Source: Porphyromonadaceae bacterium UBA2751 (lineage in GTDB: Bacteria > Bacteroidota > Bacteroidia > Bacteroidales > Muribaculaceae). Taken from it: DNA of 64,000 nucleotides. Each line of letters begins with the position of its first letter. Positions within the stretch are counted from its first letter, which is position 1. Under the pieces are notes generated by a model that was given only the letters and a program-made list of their open reading frames with translations, did no database searches and was not told where the DNA came from. A program made the translations under genes and the position numbers. Shown one piece after another: positions 1-8,230 of the stretch. Where the stretch lies: NCBI GenBank assembly GCA_002353285.1, contig DEJJ01000009.1:1-64000 (forward strand), in the 5' to 3' direction.

Positions 1-52
1 CTTGTGCATTTCCTATAATACGGCATAAAAAATAAAAAACTTCGTTTATTAT

Positions 53-83
53 TTTGTTCTGCACTCGGTTTGCACTAATTTTG
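53..83 (+). promoter_or_regulatory. Bacteroidetes-type promoter of gltX operon
   Basis: TTTG at 53-56 is followed, 19 bases later, by TAATTTTG at 76-83. This matches the known Bacteroidetes -33/-7 consensus (TTTG, TAnnTTTG). Transcription would begin around base 90, giving a leader of about 40 bases to the gltX start codon. Confidence 0.7.
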
Positions 84-128
84 CACTCGAAATTTTTTTT
101 GGATTCAACAATAACTATTATATAGCAC

Positions 129-1664
129 ATGGACAAGAAAGTAAGGGTGCGCTTTGCGCCATCGCCCACTGGCCCGCTGCACATTGGCGGAGTGAGAACA
201 GCACTTTATAACTACCTCTTTGCACGCCAGCATGGCGGAACCATGATTCTTCGCATCGAGGACACCGACAGCACACGCTTTGTGCCTGGCGCCGAGGACT
301 ACATCAACGAGGCCCTGCAATGGCTGGGCATCGGCATCGACGAGGGTGTGCGCCAGGGTGGCAACTATGGCCCCTACAAGCAGAGCGAGCGCCGCGACAT
401 CTATCGCCGCTACGTGAAGCAACTGCTCGACGATGGCAAAGCCTATATCGCCTTCGACACCCCCCAGGAACTCGATGCCAAGCGCAAAGAAATCGCTAAT
501 TTCCAGTACGATGCCAGTACTCGTGGCATGATGCGCAACTCGCTCACTTTGCCCAAGGAGGAGGTAGATCGCCTTGTCGCTGCTGGCGAGAAGTATGTGG
601 TTCGCATCCTCATCGAGCCCAACCAGGAGGTTAAGGTCAACGACCTGATTCGCGGCGAAGTGACTGTCAACAGTTCGGTGGTAGATGACAAGGTGCTCTA
701 CAAGAGTGCCGACGACCTGCCCACCTACCACTTGGCTAACATCGTGGACGACCACCTGATGGAGGTGTCGCACGTGATTCGGGGCGAGGAGTGGTTGCCC
801 AGCGCGCCATTGCATGTGCTGCTCTACGAGGCATTGGGATGGAAAGACGAGATGCCACAGTTTGTGCACCTGCCACTGCTGCTCAAGCCCGATGGCAAGG
901 GCAAGCTCAGTAAGCGTGACGGCGACCGCCTGGGCTTCCCAGTGTTCCCGCTCGAGTGGCACGACCCCACCAGTGGCGACGTCAGCAGTGGCTACCGCGA
1001 GCGCGGCTATCTGCCACAGGCCGTTGTCAACTTCCTGGCTCTGCTAGGCTGGAATCCAGGCACTGACCAGGAGATTTTCTCGATGGAAGAACTCATTAAG
1101 CAGTTCTCGTTCGACCACTGCTCAAAGAAAGGCGCCAAGTTCGACTTCGAGAAGGGTAAGTGGTTCAACCACGAGTATCTCATCAATATGGACGATGCCG
1201 AGCTAGCCCAGATTTTCAAGCCCGAGCTTGCTGGGCATGGTGTCGACGCCTCGCAGTTCAGCGATGAATACATCACCCGCGCCGTGGGCATGATCAAGAG
1301 CCGCATTAGCTTTGTGGGCGACATTTGGGATAACGCCAAGTTCTTCTTTGTGGCACCTACAGAGTATGCTCCAAAGGATATCAAGAAGCGCTGGAAAGAG
1401 GATACTCCCGCAACTATGCGACGCCTCATCGAGGTTATCAAGAGCCTTGACGACATGACCAGTGCCCATGCCGAGGAAGTGGTGCTTGGCTGGATTAAGG
1501 ACAACGAGCTCCACATGGGCAATGTGATGAACGCCTTCCGCCTCACAGTAGTGGGCGAGTGCAAGGGACCTCACATGTTCGACATCGCTGAGCTCATGGG
1601 CAAGGACGAGATAATCGCTCGCATAGAGCGCGGCATTGACAACATCAAACCCGTGACAGAGTAA
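129..1664 (+). CDS. gltX: glutamyl-tRNA synthetase
   Basis: This 511-residue class I aminoacyl-tRNA synthetase charges tRNA-Glu with glutamate in the cytoplasm. The N-terminus reads FAPSPTGPLHIGG, with the HIGH-type signature HIGG at residues 18-21; the second ATP-binding signature KLSKR is at residues 259-263. Length is normal for bacterial GltX. The ATG at 129 directly precedes the conserved N-terminus, so the start is secure. Its stop lies 2 bases before the next gene, so it leads an operon with the outer-membrane-like protein and waaA. A good promoter lies upstream at 53-83. Confidence 0.97.
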   Translation: MDKKVRVRFAPSPTGPLHIGGVRTALYNYLFARQHGGTMILRIEDTDSTRFVPGAEDYINEALQWLGIGIDEGVRQGGNYGPYKQSERRDIYRRYVKQLLDDGKAYIAFDTPQELDAKRKEIANFQYDASTRGMMRNSLTLPKEEVDRLVAAGEKYVVRILIEPNQEVKVNDLIRGEVTVNSSVVDDKVLYKSADDLPTYHLANIVDDHLMEVSHVIRGEEWLPSAPLHVLLYEALGWKDEMPQFVHLPLLLKPDGKGKLSKRDGDRLGFPVFPLEWHDPTSGDVSSGYRERGYLPQAVVNFLALLGWNPGTDQEIFSMEELIKQFSFDHCSKKGAKFDFEKGKWFNHEYLINMDDAELAQIFKPELAGHGVDASQFSDEYITRAVGMIKSRISFVGDIWDNAKFFFVAPTEYAPKDIKKRWKEDTPATMRRLIEVIKSLDDMTSAHAEEVVLGWIKDNELHMGNVMNAFRLTVVGECKGPHMFDIAELMGKDEIIARIERGIDNIKPVTE

Positions 1665-1666
1665 TC

Positions 1667-2785
1667 ATGCGCAACCAGCTGCTTGCGATATTGATAGCAA
1701 CGGTGTCGATATTCACACTAAGTTCGCAAGAACTTGAGTGGAGTGTGAACATGAATGCTGTGTTCAATAACCGTGAGGGTGGCAACGGTGAGACTCCCGA
1801 CCAGACGTTTATCTTCACGCGCATAACTCCACAGATTGGAGTGTCGATGGATAGCGCGCGCCATCGCATTATGGGTGGCGTGACTTGGTATCAGCCCATG
1901 AACGACCACATGCATGGTTACAAGGTGTTGCCGGCATTGTATTATCAATATCATAATCAGCAGCGTGGCCTGAGCATGGCAATGGGTGTGATTCCCGATG
2001 CTCTTAGAATCAGTCGTTTCCTGCAAAGCGATTCCATCAGCTATGTTAACCCCAACATCAATGGATTCTTGATTAATATAGAAAAGCCACATTTCAGTTT
2101 CCTCTCTTGGCTCAACTGGAGGCAAATTCGCACTAGCAATCGGCGAGAAGCTTTCGACGTGACGGGACGGGCATTCTGGCACAGTGGCAATTATGGCTAT
2201 AATCGTTTTCAGGCGGGAGGCACGGCTCGTTATAACCATTTAGCCAAGAGTTTCAATGCCCCCGAGGGAGAGGGCGTTGTAGATAATATAATCCTGAATC
2301 CATCGGTTGGCTTTACACATAGTGGGCGCGAACGCTTAAAGGATTATTTTCACATCTCGGCAGGCGTGTTGCTCTCTATCGACCGCGACCGCCCTGGCGA
2401 CAATAAATGGCTGGCTCAAGCAGGGTTTATGGGTGATATTGAGGGCCGGTGGAAATGGCTTTCTCTGCAGCAGCATGTGTATGTGGGAAAAGAGCAAATG
2501 CCCCTTTACCACAAGTACGGGCCATTGCTTTATCAGGGTGATCAGTTCTATCACAACAAGTTCTATAGCCGCACCGACGTTGTTGCTACTATATTTGAAC
2601 GAGACTTTGTTAATGTTGAGGCACGACTCACTTTCCATGCTACCGACAAGACAACGGCTTTTTGGCAACAGCTTGCGGTGCGATTCTATCTTGATAATAT
2701 AATCTGGAAAAGAAATAAGCAGCCCAAGAGTTTTAACAATCACAATGGCATTAGAGCCTATAGATGGTTGCCTGCTCAATTCTAA
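1667..2785 (+). CDS. putative outer-membrane beta-barrel protein
   Basis: A 372-residue protein I do not recognise by family. It starts with a short basic and then hydrophobic segment (about residues 1-20), a likely signal peptide with cleavage near TLSSQ-ELEW. The rest alternates polar and aromatic residues, is rich in Tyr, Trp and Phe, and ends in Phe, as many outer-membrane barrels do. These features suggest a porin-like or channel-like envelope protein, but that is inference. It begins 2 bases after the gltX stop and ends about 25 bases before waaA, so it is probably co-transcribed with both. The link to waaA suggests an envelope role. Confidence 0.75.
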   Translation: MRNQLLAILIATVSIFTLSSQELEWSVNMNAVFNNREGGNGETPDQTFIFTRITPQIGVSMDSARHRIMGGVTWYQPMNDHMHGYKVLPALYYQYHNQQRGLSMAMGVIPDALRISRFLQSDSISYVNPNINGFLINIEKPHFSFLSWLNWRQIRTSNRREAFDVTGRAFWHSGNYGYNRFQAGGTARYNHLAKSFNAPEGEGVVDNIILNPSVGFTHSGRERLKDYFHISAGVLLSIDRDRPGDNKWLAQAGFMGDIEGRWKWLSLQQHVYVGKEQMPLYHKYGPLLYQGDQFYHNKFYSRTDVVATIFERDFVNVEARLTFHATDKTTAFWQQLAVRFYLDNIIWKRNKQPKSFNNHNGIRAYRWLPAQF

Positions 2786-2810
2786 CATCTAATCCTACTA
2801 CTTGCTTGAA

Positions 2811-4058
2811 ATGAATTTCCTGTATAACATTGCTATGGTCGCCACTGGCTGGGGAATGCGCTTGGCATCGCCCTGGCACCACAAGGCACGGCTCACTGTG
2901 CAAGGCCAGGCAAGAACTATTCCTTACCTGAAACAGACACTTGACCCCGATGGTGGCTACATCTGGATTCATGCTGCATCGCTTGGCGAGTTTGAGCAGG
3001 GCAGGCCGCTCATCGAGAAAATCCGTGAGGAGCAGCCCGATGCTAAGATTCTGCTCTCGTTCTACTCTCCTAGCGGTTACGAGGTTCGCAAGAACTACGA
3101 CAAGGTAGATGCCGTGTGCTATATGCCGGTCGACACCTCTCGTCTTGTCAAGGAATTCCTCGATGTGGTGAAGCCCAAGATGGCAATCTTTGTGAAATAC
3201 GAATTCTGGGGCAATTTCCTTGAGCAACTCAAGCAGCGCAATGTGCCCACCTATATCATATCGTCAATCTTCAGGCCCAATCAGTCGTTCTTTAAACCTT
3301 GGGGCGGAATGTTCCGCAAGATGCTTGGTTGCTTCACTCACCTCTATGTTCAAGACGAGGAGTCGCGCCAGCTGCTTCACGGCATTGGCATCGACAACGT
3401 TACGGTGTGTGGCGACACTCGACTTGACCGTGTACTCCAAATCAAAGCTCAAGCTCAGGATTTTCCCGCAATAGCAAAGATGGTTGAAGGCTGCGAAAAT
3501 GTGCTGGTAATGGGCAGCTCATGGCAGCCCGATGAGGACATCGTTATCCCTTATTTCAACTCTCATCCTGAAATGAAACTCATCATTGCACCGCACGAGT
3601 TTGACGAGAACCGCCTCGAAGCGATGATGGGGCGCATAAAGCGGCCAGTGGCACGCTACACTCAGCTCGACCAGGTAGATGATCCATCGCAGCTCCACTG
3701 CTTGATAATTGATTGCTTTGGCATCCTGTCGTCGCTGTATCGCTACGGCACCATCGCCTATGTGGGTGGAGGTTTCGGTTCAGGCATTCACAACGTGCCC
3801 GAGGCCGCCGTCTATGGCATCCCTGTGATATTCGGACCCAAGCATGAGAAATTCCGCGAGGCCGTTGAGCTCAATGCTTGTGGTGGAGGCTTTGCCATTA
3901 CCAATGCTCAGCAATGCCATGCTGTGCTCGACACGCTGCTTGGCGATAGTGCTTCACGTTTGGCAGCAGGCAATGCGTCAAGCCAATATATAACCAGCCA
4001 CACTGGTGCAACCGAGCGCATCTACAACGACCTGCAGGCGATGGCTAATAGGCCGTGA
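2811..4058 (+). CDS. waaA: 3-deoxy-D-manno-octulosonic acid transferase
   Basis: WaaA (KdtA, glycosyltransferase family 30) transfers Kdo from CMP-Kdo to lipid A precursor at the inner face of the cytoplasmic membrane. From the ATG at 2811 the protein is 415 residues. Visible family signatures are SLGEFEQ, in which Glu60 corresponds to the catalytic acid, and YVGGGFGSGIHNVPE followed by GIPVIFGPKHEKF, the nucleotide-sugar-binding segment. The N-terminal 20 residues are hydrophobic and probably anchor it to the membrane. A TTG at 2802 in the same frame is possible but the ATG is preferred. The 3' end overlaps the converging sulfatase gene by 14 bases. Kdo is supplied by kdsA and kdsC further along in this window. 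Confidence 0.95.
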   Translation: MNFLYNIAMVATGWGMRLASPWHHKARLTVQGQARTIPYLKQTLDPDGGYIWIHAASLGEFEQGRPLIEKIREEQPDAKILLSFYSPSGYEVRKNYDKVDAVCYMPVDTSRLVKEFLDVVKPKMAIFVKYEFWGNFLEQLKQRNVPTYIISSIFRPNQSFFKPWGGMFRKMLGCFTHLYVQDEESRQLLHGIGIDNVTVCGDTRLDRVLQIKAQAQDFPAIAKMVEGCENVLVMGSSWQPDEDIVIPYFNSHPEMKLIIAPHEFDENRLEAMMGRIKRPVARYTQLDQVDDPSQLHCLIIDCFGILSSLYRYGTIAYVGGGFGSGIHNVPEAAVYGIPVIFGPKHEKFREAVELNACGGGFAITNAQQCHAVLDTLLGDSASRLAAGNASSQYITSHTGATERIYNDLQAMANRP

Positions 4059-6024
4059 GCCGGTTCTCTTTCATTCGAGTGACATATTGCTGCAAGATGG
4101 CTTGCATCGTGCGTTCCATGAGTGGCACTTGCTTGAATTGGCCCTTGCGGCTCAATAAATTGTTTTTCAACGAAAAGTCCTTCTTGAACTCATAAATCCC
4201 GATGAGACTGTTGTTCCTGTACTGAATCATCAGGTCGTCGAGATAGTACATTGACGTGCCATTGCGGTCGTTGAACACATAATTAACGAATTCAGGACTG
4301 TCGTCGAGCACATTCTTGCCGAATGAGAAATAAGGTTTCGAGTAATTGAGCAGCGCAAGCACTGTGGGAGTGATGTCGGTCTGTTGCATGAGGCGTGTGG
4401 AGTCGCACTTGGCAGGCAACTGGCCGCCAGGAGTGTAGAAGAAAATGGGAATCAGGAAGCGACCCATGTCGTTGTTGTAGTCGTCGCGGTGCGCCACGCC
4501 ACAATGGTCGGCAGTGAACACGAAAATGGTGTTCTTGAACCACGGCTCGTTTTTCACCTTTTCAAAATACTGTTTTATAGCGTGGTCGGAGTAGCTGATT
4601 GAGTTGTGCATTGGAATTTCCCCACGAGTGAATGTGCTCTTGTACTTATCGGGGATAGGGAATGGCTCGTGGCTTGATGCAGTGAACACCGTTAGGAAAA
4701 ATGGCTTGCCACTGCGAGCCATGCCCTTGGTCTGCTCGGCAAAATACTGCAAGTAAGGCTCGTCGTAGATTGCCCATGTGCCATCGAAGTCGTCCTTGCT
4801 GGGATACTCATCCATGCCGAAGTAACGCTCAAAGCCAATCGAGTTGGCAAACGCACGGAATCCCAGTGTGCTATTAGGTGCGCCGTGGAAAAATGCGGTG
4901 GCATAGCCCTCGTCGCGCAGCATGCGTGGCAGTGCCTGCAATGTGTTGTTGGAGTAAAGGTAGTAGCAGTAGGGGTCGATGTAACGTGGTATGCCTGCAA
5001 AGCTTGCTGGCATGCAGTCGACCGAGCGGGCGCCGTTGGCAAAACCGTACTGAAAACAGTAGCTCTGCGTCATCAGCGAATCGAGAAATGGCGTGTAGCC
5101 TTGATAGTGGCCACCATCCTTGTCCTTGTTGAAAAATCCAGTATACTCCATCGAGAAGCTCTCCATCAAGAAGACAACCACGTTGAGCTTGCGCATCTCG
5201 CCTTCAGGTGGAGTGGTGTTCTTTATGGGATTGAATATTGAGTCAAGTTCTTCATCCTTGAAGAACTTTGGATCATTGTAGCCTTTTTTGTGCATGGTTG
5301 TGAGCATGGTAAATGGCGTGTTGAGCACAATTGCAGCCTCGAGAGGCCTGTTGCAATACATCTCGGCCGTGTCCTGCCTCATGGGATGCATCTTGAGTGC
5401 CAGGCCGCCTCGCATGCCACCAATGGTGAGCACTATGGCCAGCAGGAAAATGGCTGAGTGCACTGGGTAGTAAACTCTGGCTGCCGGATAGTCGCCGCGG
5501 GCGCGGTCGTGCTTTATGGGGTTGTAATAAAGGAGGATGATGGCTGCAATCAGGGCTATGCCTGTGAGCCACACCTGCCAGTAGTCAGTGATGCTGTTGA
5601 GCAATATCTTTCCCAAATTGCTCTCGCCACCAAACTCCGAGAAAATGGTCCAGGTGGTGCGACGGCCACCAAACTCGAAGTAGACAATGTCGGCAGCATT
5701 GACCACAATGCCCACGATGTTGACGACCCAAAATATTATCTTCACAATGCGCTGATAGCCCACGGTGTCGCGGCGCTTCAAGGGGGCAAACTGCAACACC
5801 ACGCACACCACGTTAAGGTAACACAGGGCGCTCAGGTCGAATCGCAGGCCTCCCACCATCATTGCCATCATGTCGCTCAGGGTAACATCGGGGAAGTGCT
5901 TGATATTCATGTAATAAAACACCCATCGCATGATCATGTAGATGGCCATCATGAGCACGAAATTCACTGCCATTATAAAGCCAGGCTCTTTAATGAGCTG
6001 TTTTTTATTTGGAATTAACTTCAT
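4045..6024 (-). CDS. LtaS/EptA-like membrane sulfatase (phosphoglycerol or phosphoethanolamine transferase)
   Basis: From the ATG at 6024 the protein is 659 residues. The first ~230 residues contain about five membrane helices; the C-terminal ~400 residues form an alkaline-phosphatase/sulfatase-fold domain outside the membrane. Visible landmarks are the metal-binding segment VVVFLMESFS, a likely nucleophile region GARSVDCMPASF, and TADHCGVAHRDD near the C-terminus. Known members move phosphoglycerol or phosphoethanolamine onto teichoic acid, lipid A or periplasmic glucans; in a Bacteroidales cell modification of lipid A or a surface glycan is most likely, but the acceptor cannot be read. An upstream in-frame ATG at 6120 is possible, but it would place 32 atypical residues before the hydrophobic start and would overlap the promoter. 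Confidence 0.9.
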   Translation of the reverse strand: MKLIPNKKQLIKEPGFIMAVNFVLMMAIYMIMRWVFYYMNIKHFPDVTLSDMMAMMVGGLRFDLSALCYLNVVCVVLQFAPLKRRDTVGYQRIVKIIFWVVNIVGIVVNAADIVYFEFGGRRTTWTIFSEFGGESNLGKILLNSITDYWQVWLTGIALIAAIILLYYNPIKHDRARGDYPAARVYYPVHSAIFLLAIVLTIGGMRGGLALKMHPMRQDTAEMYCNRPLEAAIVLNTPFTMLTTMHKKGYNDPKFFKDEELDSIFNPIKNTTPPEGEMRKLNVVVFLMESFSMEYTGFFNKDKDGGHYQGYTPFLDSLMTQSYCFQYGFANGARSVDCMPASFAGIPRYIDPYCYYLYSNNTLQALPRMLRDEGYATAFFHGAPNSTLGFRAFANSIGFERYFGMDEYPSKDDFDGTWAIYDEPYLQYFAEQTKGMARSGKPFFLTVFTASSHEPFPIPDKYKSTFTRGEIPMHNSISYSDHAIKQYFEKVKNEPWFKNTIFVFTADHCGVAHRDDYNNDMGRFLIPIFFYTPGGQLPAKCDSTRLMQQTDITPTVLALLNYSKPYFSFGKNVLDDSPEFVNYVFNDRNGTSMYYLDDLMIQYRNNSLIGIYEFKKDFSLKNNLLSRKGQFKQVPLMERTMQAILQQYVTRMKENRLTAY

Positions 6025-6059
6025 TTTGTTATGGTCGAAAATCGTTATCAAAAGTTGTG

Positions 6060-6067
6060 CAAAGTTA
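6060..6067 (-). promoter_or_regulatory. -7 element of the sulfatase promoter
   Basis: The minus strand reads TAACTTTG here, matching TAnnTTTG. It lies about 36 bases before the ATG at 6024, which supports that start over the upstream in-frame ATG at 6120. Confidence 0.5.
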
Positions 6068-6118
6068 CAATAAATATTTTTTTCTTCAGCAAGGTGTAAA
6101 TAATTATGTGGCTCATTC

Positions 6119-6260
6119 AATAAGAATTGACATTGCCTAACTCAAAAAAAGGGGTAGAAGTGGTGCTATTGTAATTTATTATTACTAATTTTGCCTACTT
6201 TAATTAGAATGTGTGACATTCACCATGGCTGACAATAAGTTTAAACTACTTGCCTTACTT
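6119..6260 (+). repeat. duplicated kdsA 5' region, copy 1
   Basis: Bases 6119-6154 are identical over 36 bases to 11025-11060 in front of kdsA. Clear but diverged similarity continues through the promoter (TAATTTTG at 6186-6193, against TAAATTTG at 11091-11098) and into the first ten or so kdsA codons. The copy here stands between the sulfatase gene and the TPR regulator. It suggests that the segment between the two copies was inserted next to kdsA and carried or duplicated its control region. Confidence 0.85.
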
Positions 6261-6275
6261 TGCGCTAATGTTTAA
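6225..6275 (+). pseudogene. 16-codon kdsA-derived leader ORF
   Basis: The ATG at 6225 opens MADNKFKLLALLCANV and then stops at 6273-6275. The first ten residues match the KdsA N-terminus MIDNKFKLLA almost exactly. It is therefore a truncated copy of the kdsA start. The stop overlaps the ATG (6268) of the downstream regulator, so it could act as a translated leader for that gene. Whether it is translated is unknown. Confidence 0.7.
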
Positions 6276-7938
6276 GAAGCAATTATATGCCATATTGATA
6301 ATGCTGCTGGCATCAGTTATGATGCTAGTTGCTAATGCTTATAACGTAAACCAGCACAATCAATGGGTTAAGGTCTCTACCGAAGATCTGATGCGTCGTG
6401 GTCAGGATTACCTTCAAAACAAAGGATGGGTTGACAGCGCGATGGTATGTTACAGTATCGTTGCCAATCGAGTCCAAAACAACAATTTGGAAAGCAAGGA
6501 GAAATATCAGATTGCCCGAGCGCTAAACAATTTAGGTTATATCTACGCGACCTACTATTATGACTTCCAGAAGGCCTACGAGAATTTGAATAAATCAATG
6601 GAATTGTCTAAACTATACGGTTTTGACAATAATCTGGCATACTCCTATCTTAACATGGCCTCTATCTTTGACAATCGCAATAGACTCTTTGCCAACGATG
6701 CCCTATCGACCGAGGCTCTGGACAACACAAAACTGGCATTTGATTTCGCCGTCAAGGCCCAAGAGTGGAATGTGGCTGTTACCAGTATCTATAACATGCT
6801 GGAAATGATACACAATAAAACTGACTTTGAACTCATTGCACCAGATCTGGTCCGTTTCAAGAATTTGCAGTTGACCGACAGCGTGGAAATGTGGCAATGT
6901 ACGCGCATGTTCTGCAAGGCCACCGAGGCATTCCAAGCAGGTCAATATCAACAAGCTCTCAATTACTATGAAAAGATGCTCGGTGAGGCTCAGAAAATCA
7001 CGACCAACCGCCAGCAGTGTGTCATCAAGGCCATGCAGCAGAAGGCTGCAGTGCTTGCCGTTATGCGCCATTATGAAGAAGCCATTTCTTGCTTGCGCGA
7101 GGTGGAGCATATAGCTCTCGACCATAGTATGCAGAGCGAGTTGATTGACAATTACAGGGCGATGGCTCAGGTCTATGATGCCATGGGAAACCAGAAAATG
7201 GCTGAGCAACTTGACTACAAATTCCTGAAAGCCAGAGATGAATTTATTAAAAAGAGCCATGCCGAAATGGTTGAAAAGTCACGTTTCCTGGACGAAATGC
7301 GCCGTGTCAATGATCAAGTGGCGCAGATTCAAGCCAAGCACGAGCGTGCCCATCAGTTGCTGCTAATGATGAGCTTGATTGCTGCCATAATACTATTAGC
7401 CCTAGTCTTGTTGGTGCGTAGCTACCTCAAACAACGCAATTCTATCAGACATCTGTATGAAAAAAATGTGCAGTTGTTGGTGACAAGCGAGGTCATCCCC
7501 CAGTCGACCGTTGTGGGCTCTGTCGAACCCAATGAATTGCATGATGAATCTGCTCCTAAATACCAGGGTACAACTCTAGACCAGGAGAGCAAGGAACGCC
7601 TCTTTGCCCGAATCAAACAGGTGATGGATGATATTCACATCATTTGCCAACCTGATTTTTCATTACAGAGTCTTGCCGACCTGGTGAGCAGCAATTATAA
7701 ATATGTTTCTCAAGTGGTCAATGAGTACTACGGGAAAAGTTTTAAACAGGTACTGAATGAACAACGGGTGCGTGAGGCCTGTCGCCAACTTAACGATACC
7801 GAGCGATATGGTCACTTAACCATCGAAGCTATCGCCGCCAATTTGGGCTTTAATTCGCGAAGCAATTTTACGGTTACTTTTAAGCGTATTACAGGCATAT
7901 CTCCTTCAAAATTCTTAAAGATGGCCAAGGAGAAATAA
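6268..7938 (+). CDS. membrane-anchored TPR protein with C-terminal AraC-type DNA-binding domain
   Basis: A 556-residue regulator of a layout common in Bacteroidetes. Residues 1-25 (MFKKQLYAILIMLLASVMML) form a signal or membrane segment; about residues 30-330 are TPR-like helical repeats outside the membrane; a second hydrophobic helix lies near residues 365-385; the last ~100 residues are an AraC-type double helix-turn-helix, with LTIEAIAANLGFNSRSNFTVTFKRITG as the best-conserved part. It probably senses an envelope or extracellular signal and controls transcription. The ATG at 6268 is preferred to the TTG at 6250. It is transcribed from the duplicated kdsA promoter region and overlaps the stop of the kdsA-derived leader. 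The exported C10 protease downstream is a plausible target, by neighbourhood only. Confidence 0.85.
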   Translation: MFKKQLYAILIMLLASVMMLVANAYNVNQHNQWVKVSTEDLMRRGQDYLQNKGWVDSAMVCYSIVANRVQNNNLESKEKYQIARALNNLGYIYATYYYDFQKAYENLNKSMELSKLYGFDNNLAYSYLNMASIFDNRNRLFANDALSTEALDNTKLAFDFAVKAQEWNVAVTSIYNMLEMIHNKTDFELIAPDLVRFKNLQLTDSVEMWQCTRMFCKATEAFQAGQYQQALNYYEKMLGEAQKITTNRQQCVIKAMQQKAAVLAVMRHYEEAISCLREVEHIALDHSMQSELIDNYRAMAQVYDAMGNQKMAEQLDYKFLKARDEFIKKSHAEMVEKSRFLDEMRRVNDQVAQIQAKHERAHQLLLMMSLIAAIILLALVLLVRSYLKQRNSIRHLYEKNVQLLVTSEVIPQSTVVGSVEPNELHDESAPKYQGTTLDQESKERLFARIKQVMDDIHIICQPDFSLQSLADLVSSNYKYVSQVVNEYYGKSFKQVLNEQRVREACRQLNDTERYGHLTIEAIAANLGFNSRSNFTVTFKRITGISPSKFLKMAKEK

Positions 7939-7990
7939 TGGAGCACCGGTTAACAGATAACGCTCAAAATACCCATAAAACCTAGGTTTT

Positions 7991-8053
7991 TGGTTCTGTT
8001 TCACTGAAACAGAACACAGGCGCTGGCCTTTTCCTTGCAAGAGGAAAGGGTCA
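7991..8053 (+). terminator. hairpin pair after the TPR regulator
   Basis: Two neighbouring inverted repeats lie 50 bases after the stop: GTTCTGTTTC paired with GAAACAGAAC around a 3-base loop (about 7991-8013), then CTGGCCTTTTCCT with a near-complement up to about 8053. They could end transcription of the regulator, though no long T-run follows the first. Confidence 0.45.
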
Positions 8054-8065
8054 GCACTAATTTTG
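8035..8065 (+). promoter_or_regulatory. promoter left from a decayed gene
   Basis: TTG at 8035-8037, a 20-base spacer and TAATTTTG at 8058-8065 fit the Bacteroidetes promoter. The only coding remnant directly downstream is the 20-codon protein tail at 8089-8151. It may also drive the C10 protease gene at 8231. Confidence 0.5.
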
Positions 8066-8088
8066 CGAAGGTTTTTTTGACATCAGAA

Positions 8089-8151
8089 ATGACTATCCAG
8101 GTGACTACCTATACCGATGGCACCACGAGCAAAGCCAAGGTCATGAAATAA
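8089..8151 (+). pseudogene. remnant of an exported protein: C-terminal sorting tail only
   Basis: Twenty codons from ATG 8089 to TAA 8149-8151 read MTIQVTTYTDGTTSKAKVMK. This matches the last ~20 residues of three other exported proteins in this window (GVNIVVTxYTDG followed by a basic end, in the proteins at 8231, 14679 and 29264). It has a promoter in front but no body, so it looks like the tail of a gene that lost its interior. It could also be a donor tail cassette left by recombination with the neighbouring C10 gene. Confidence 0.65.
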
Positions 8152-8230
8152 GGTGTGTGGATAGAACAATCCTACATTGTTAGATAACTTATATAATTAA
8201 CATTATTAACCAATAACAAATCAGTTTATT

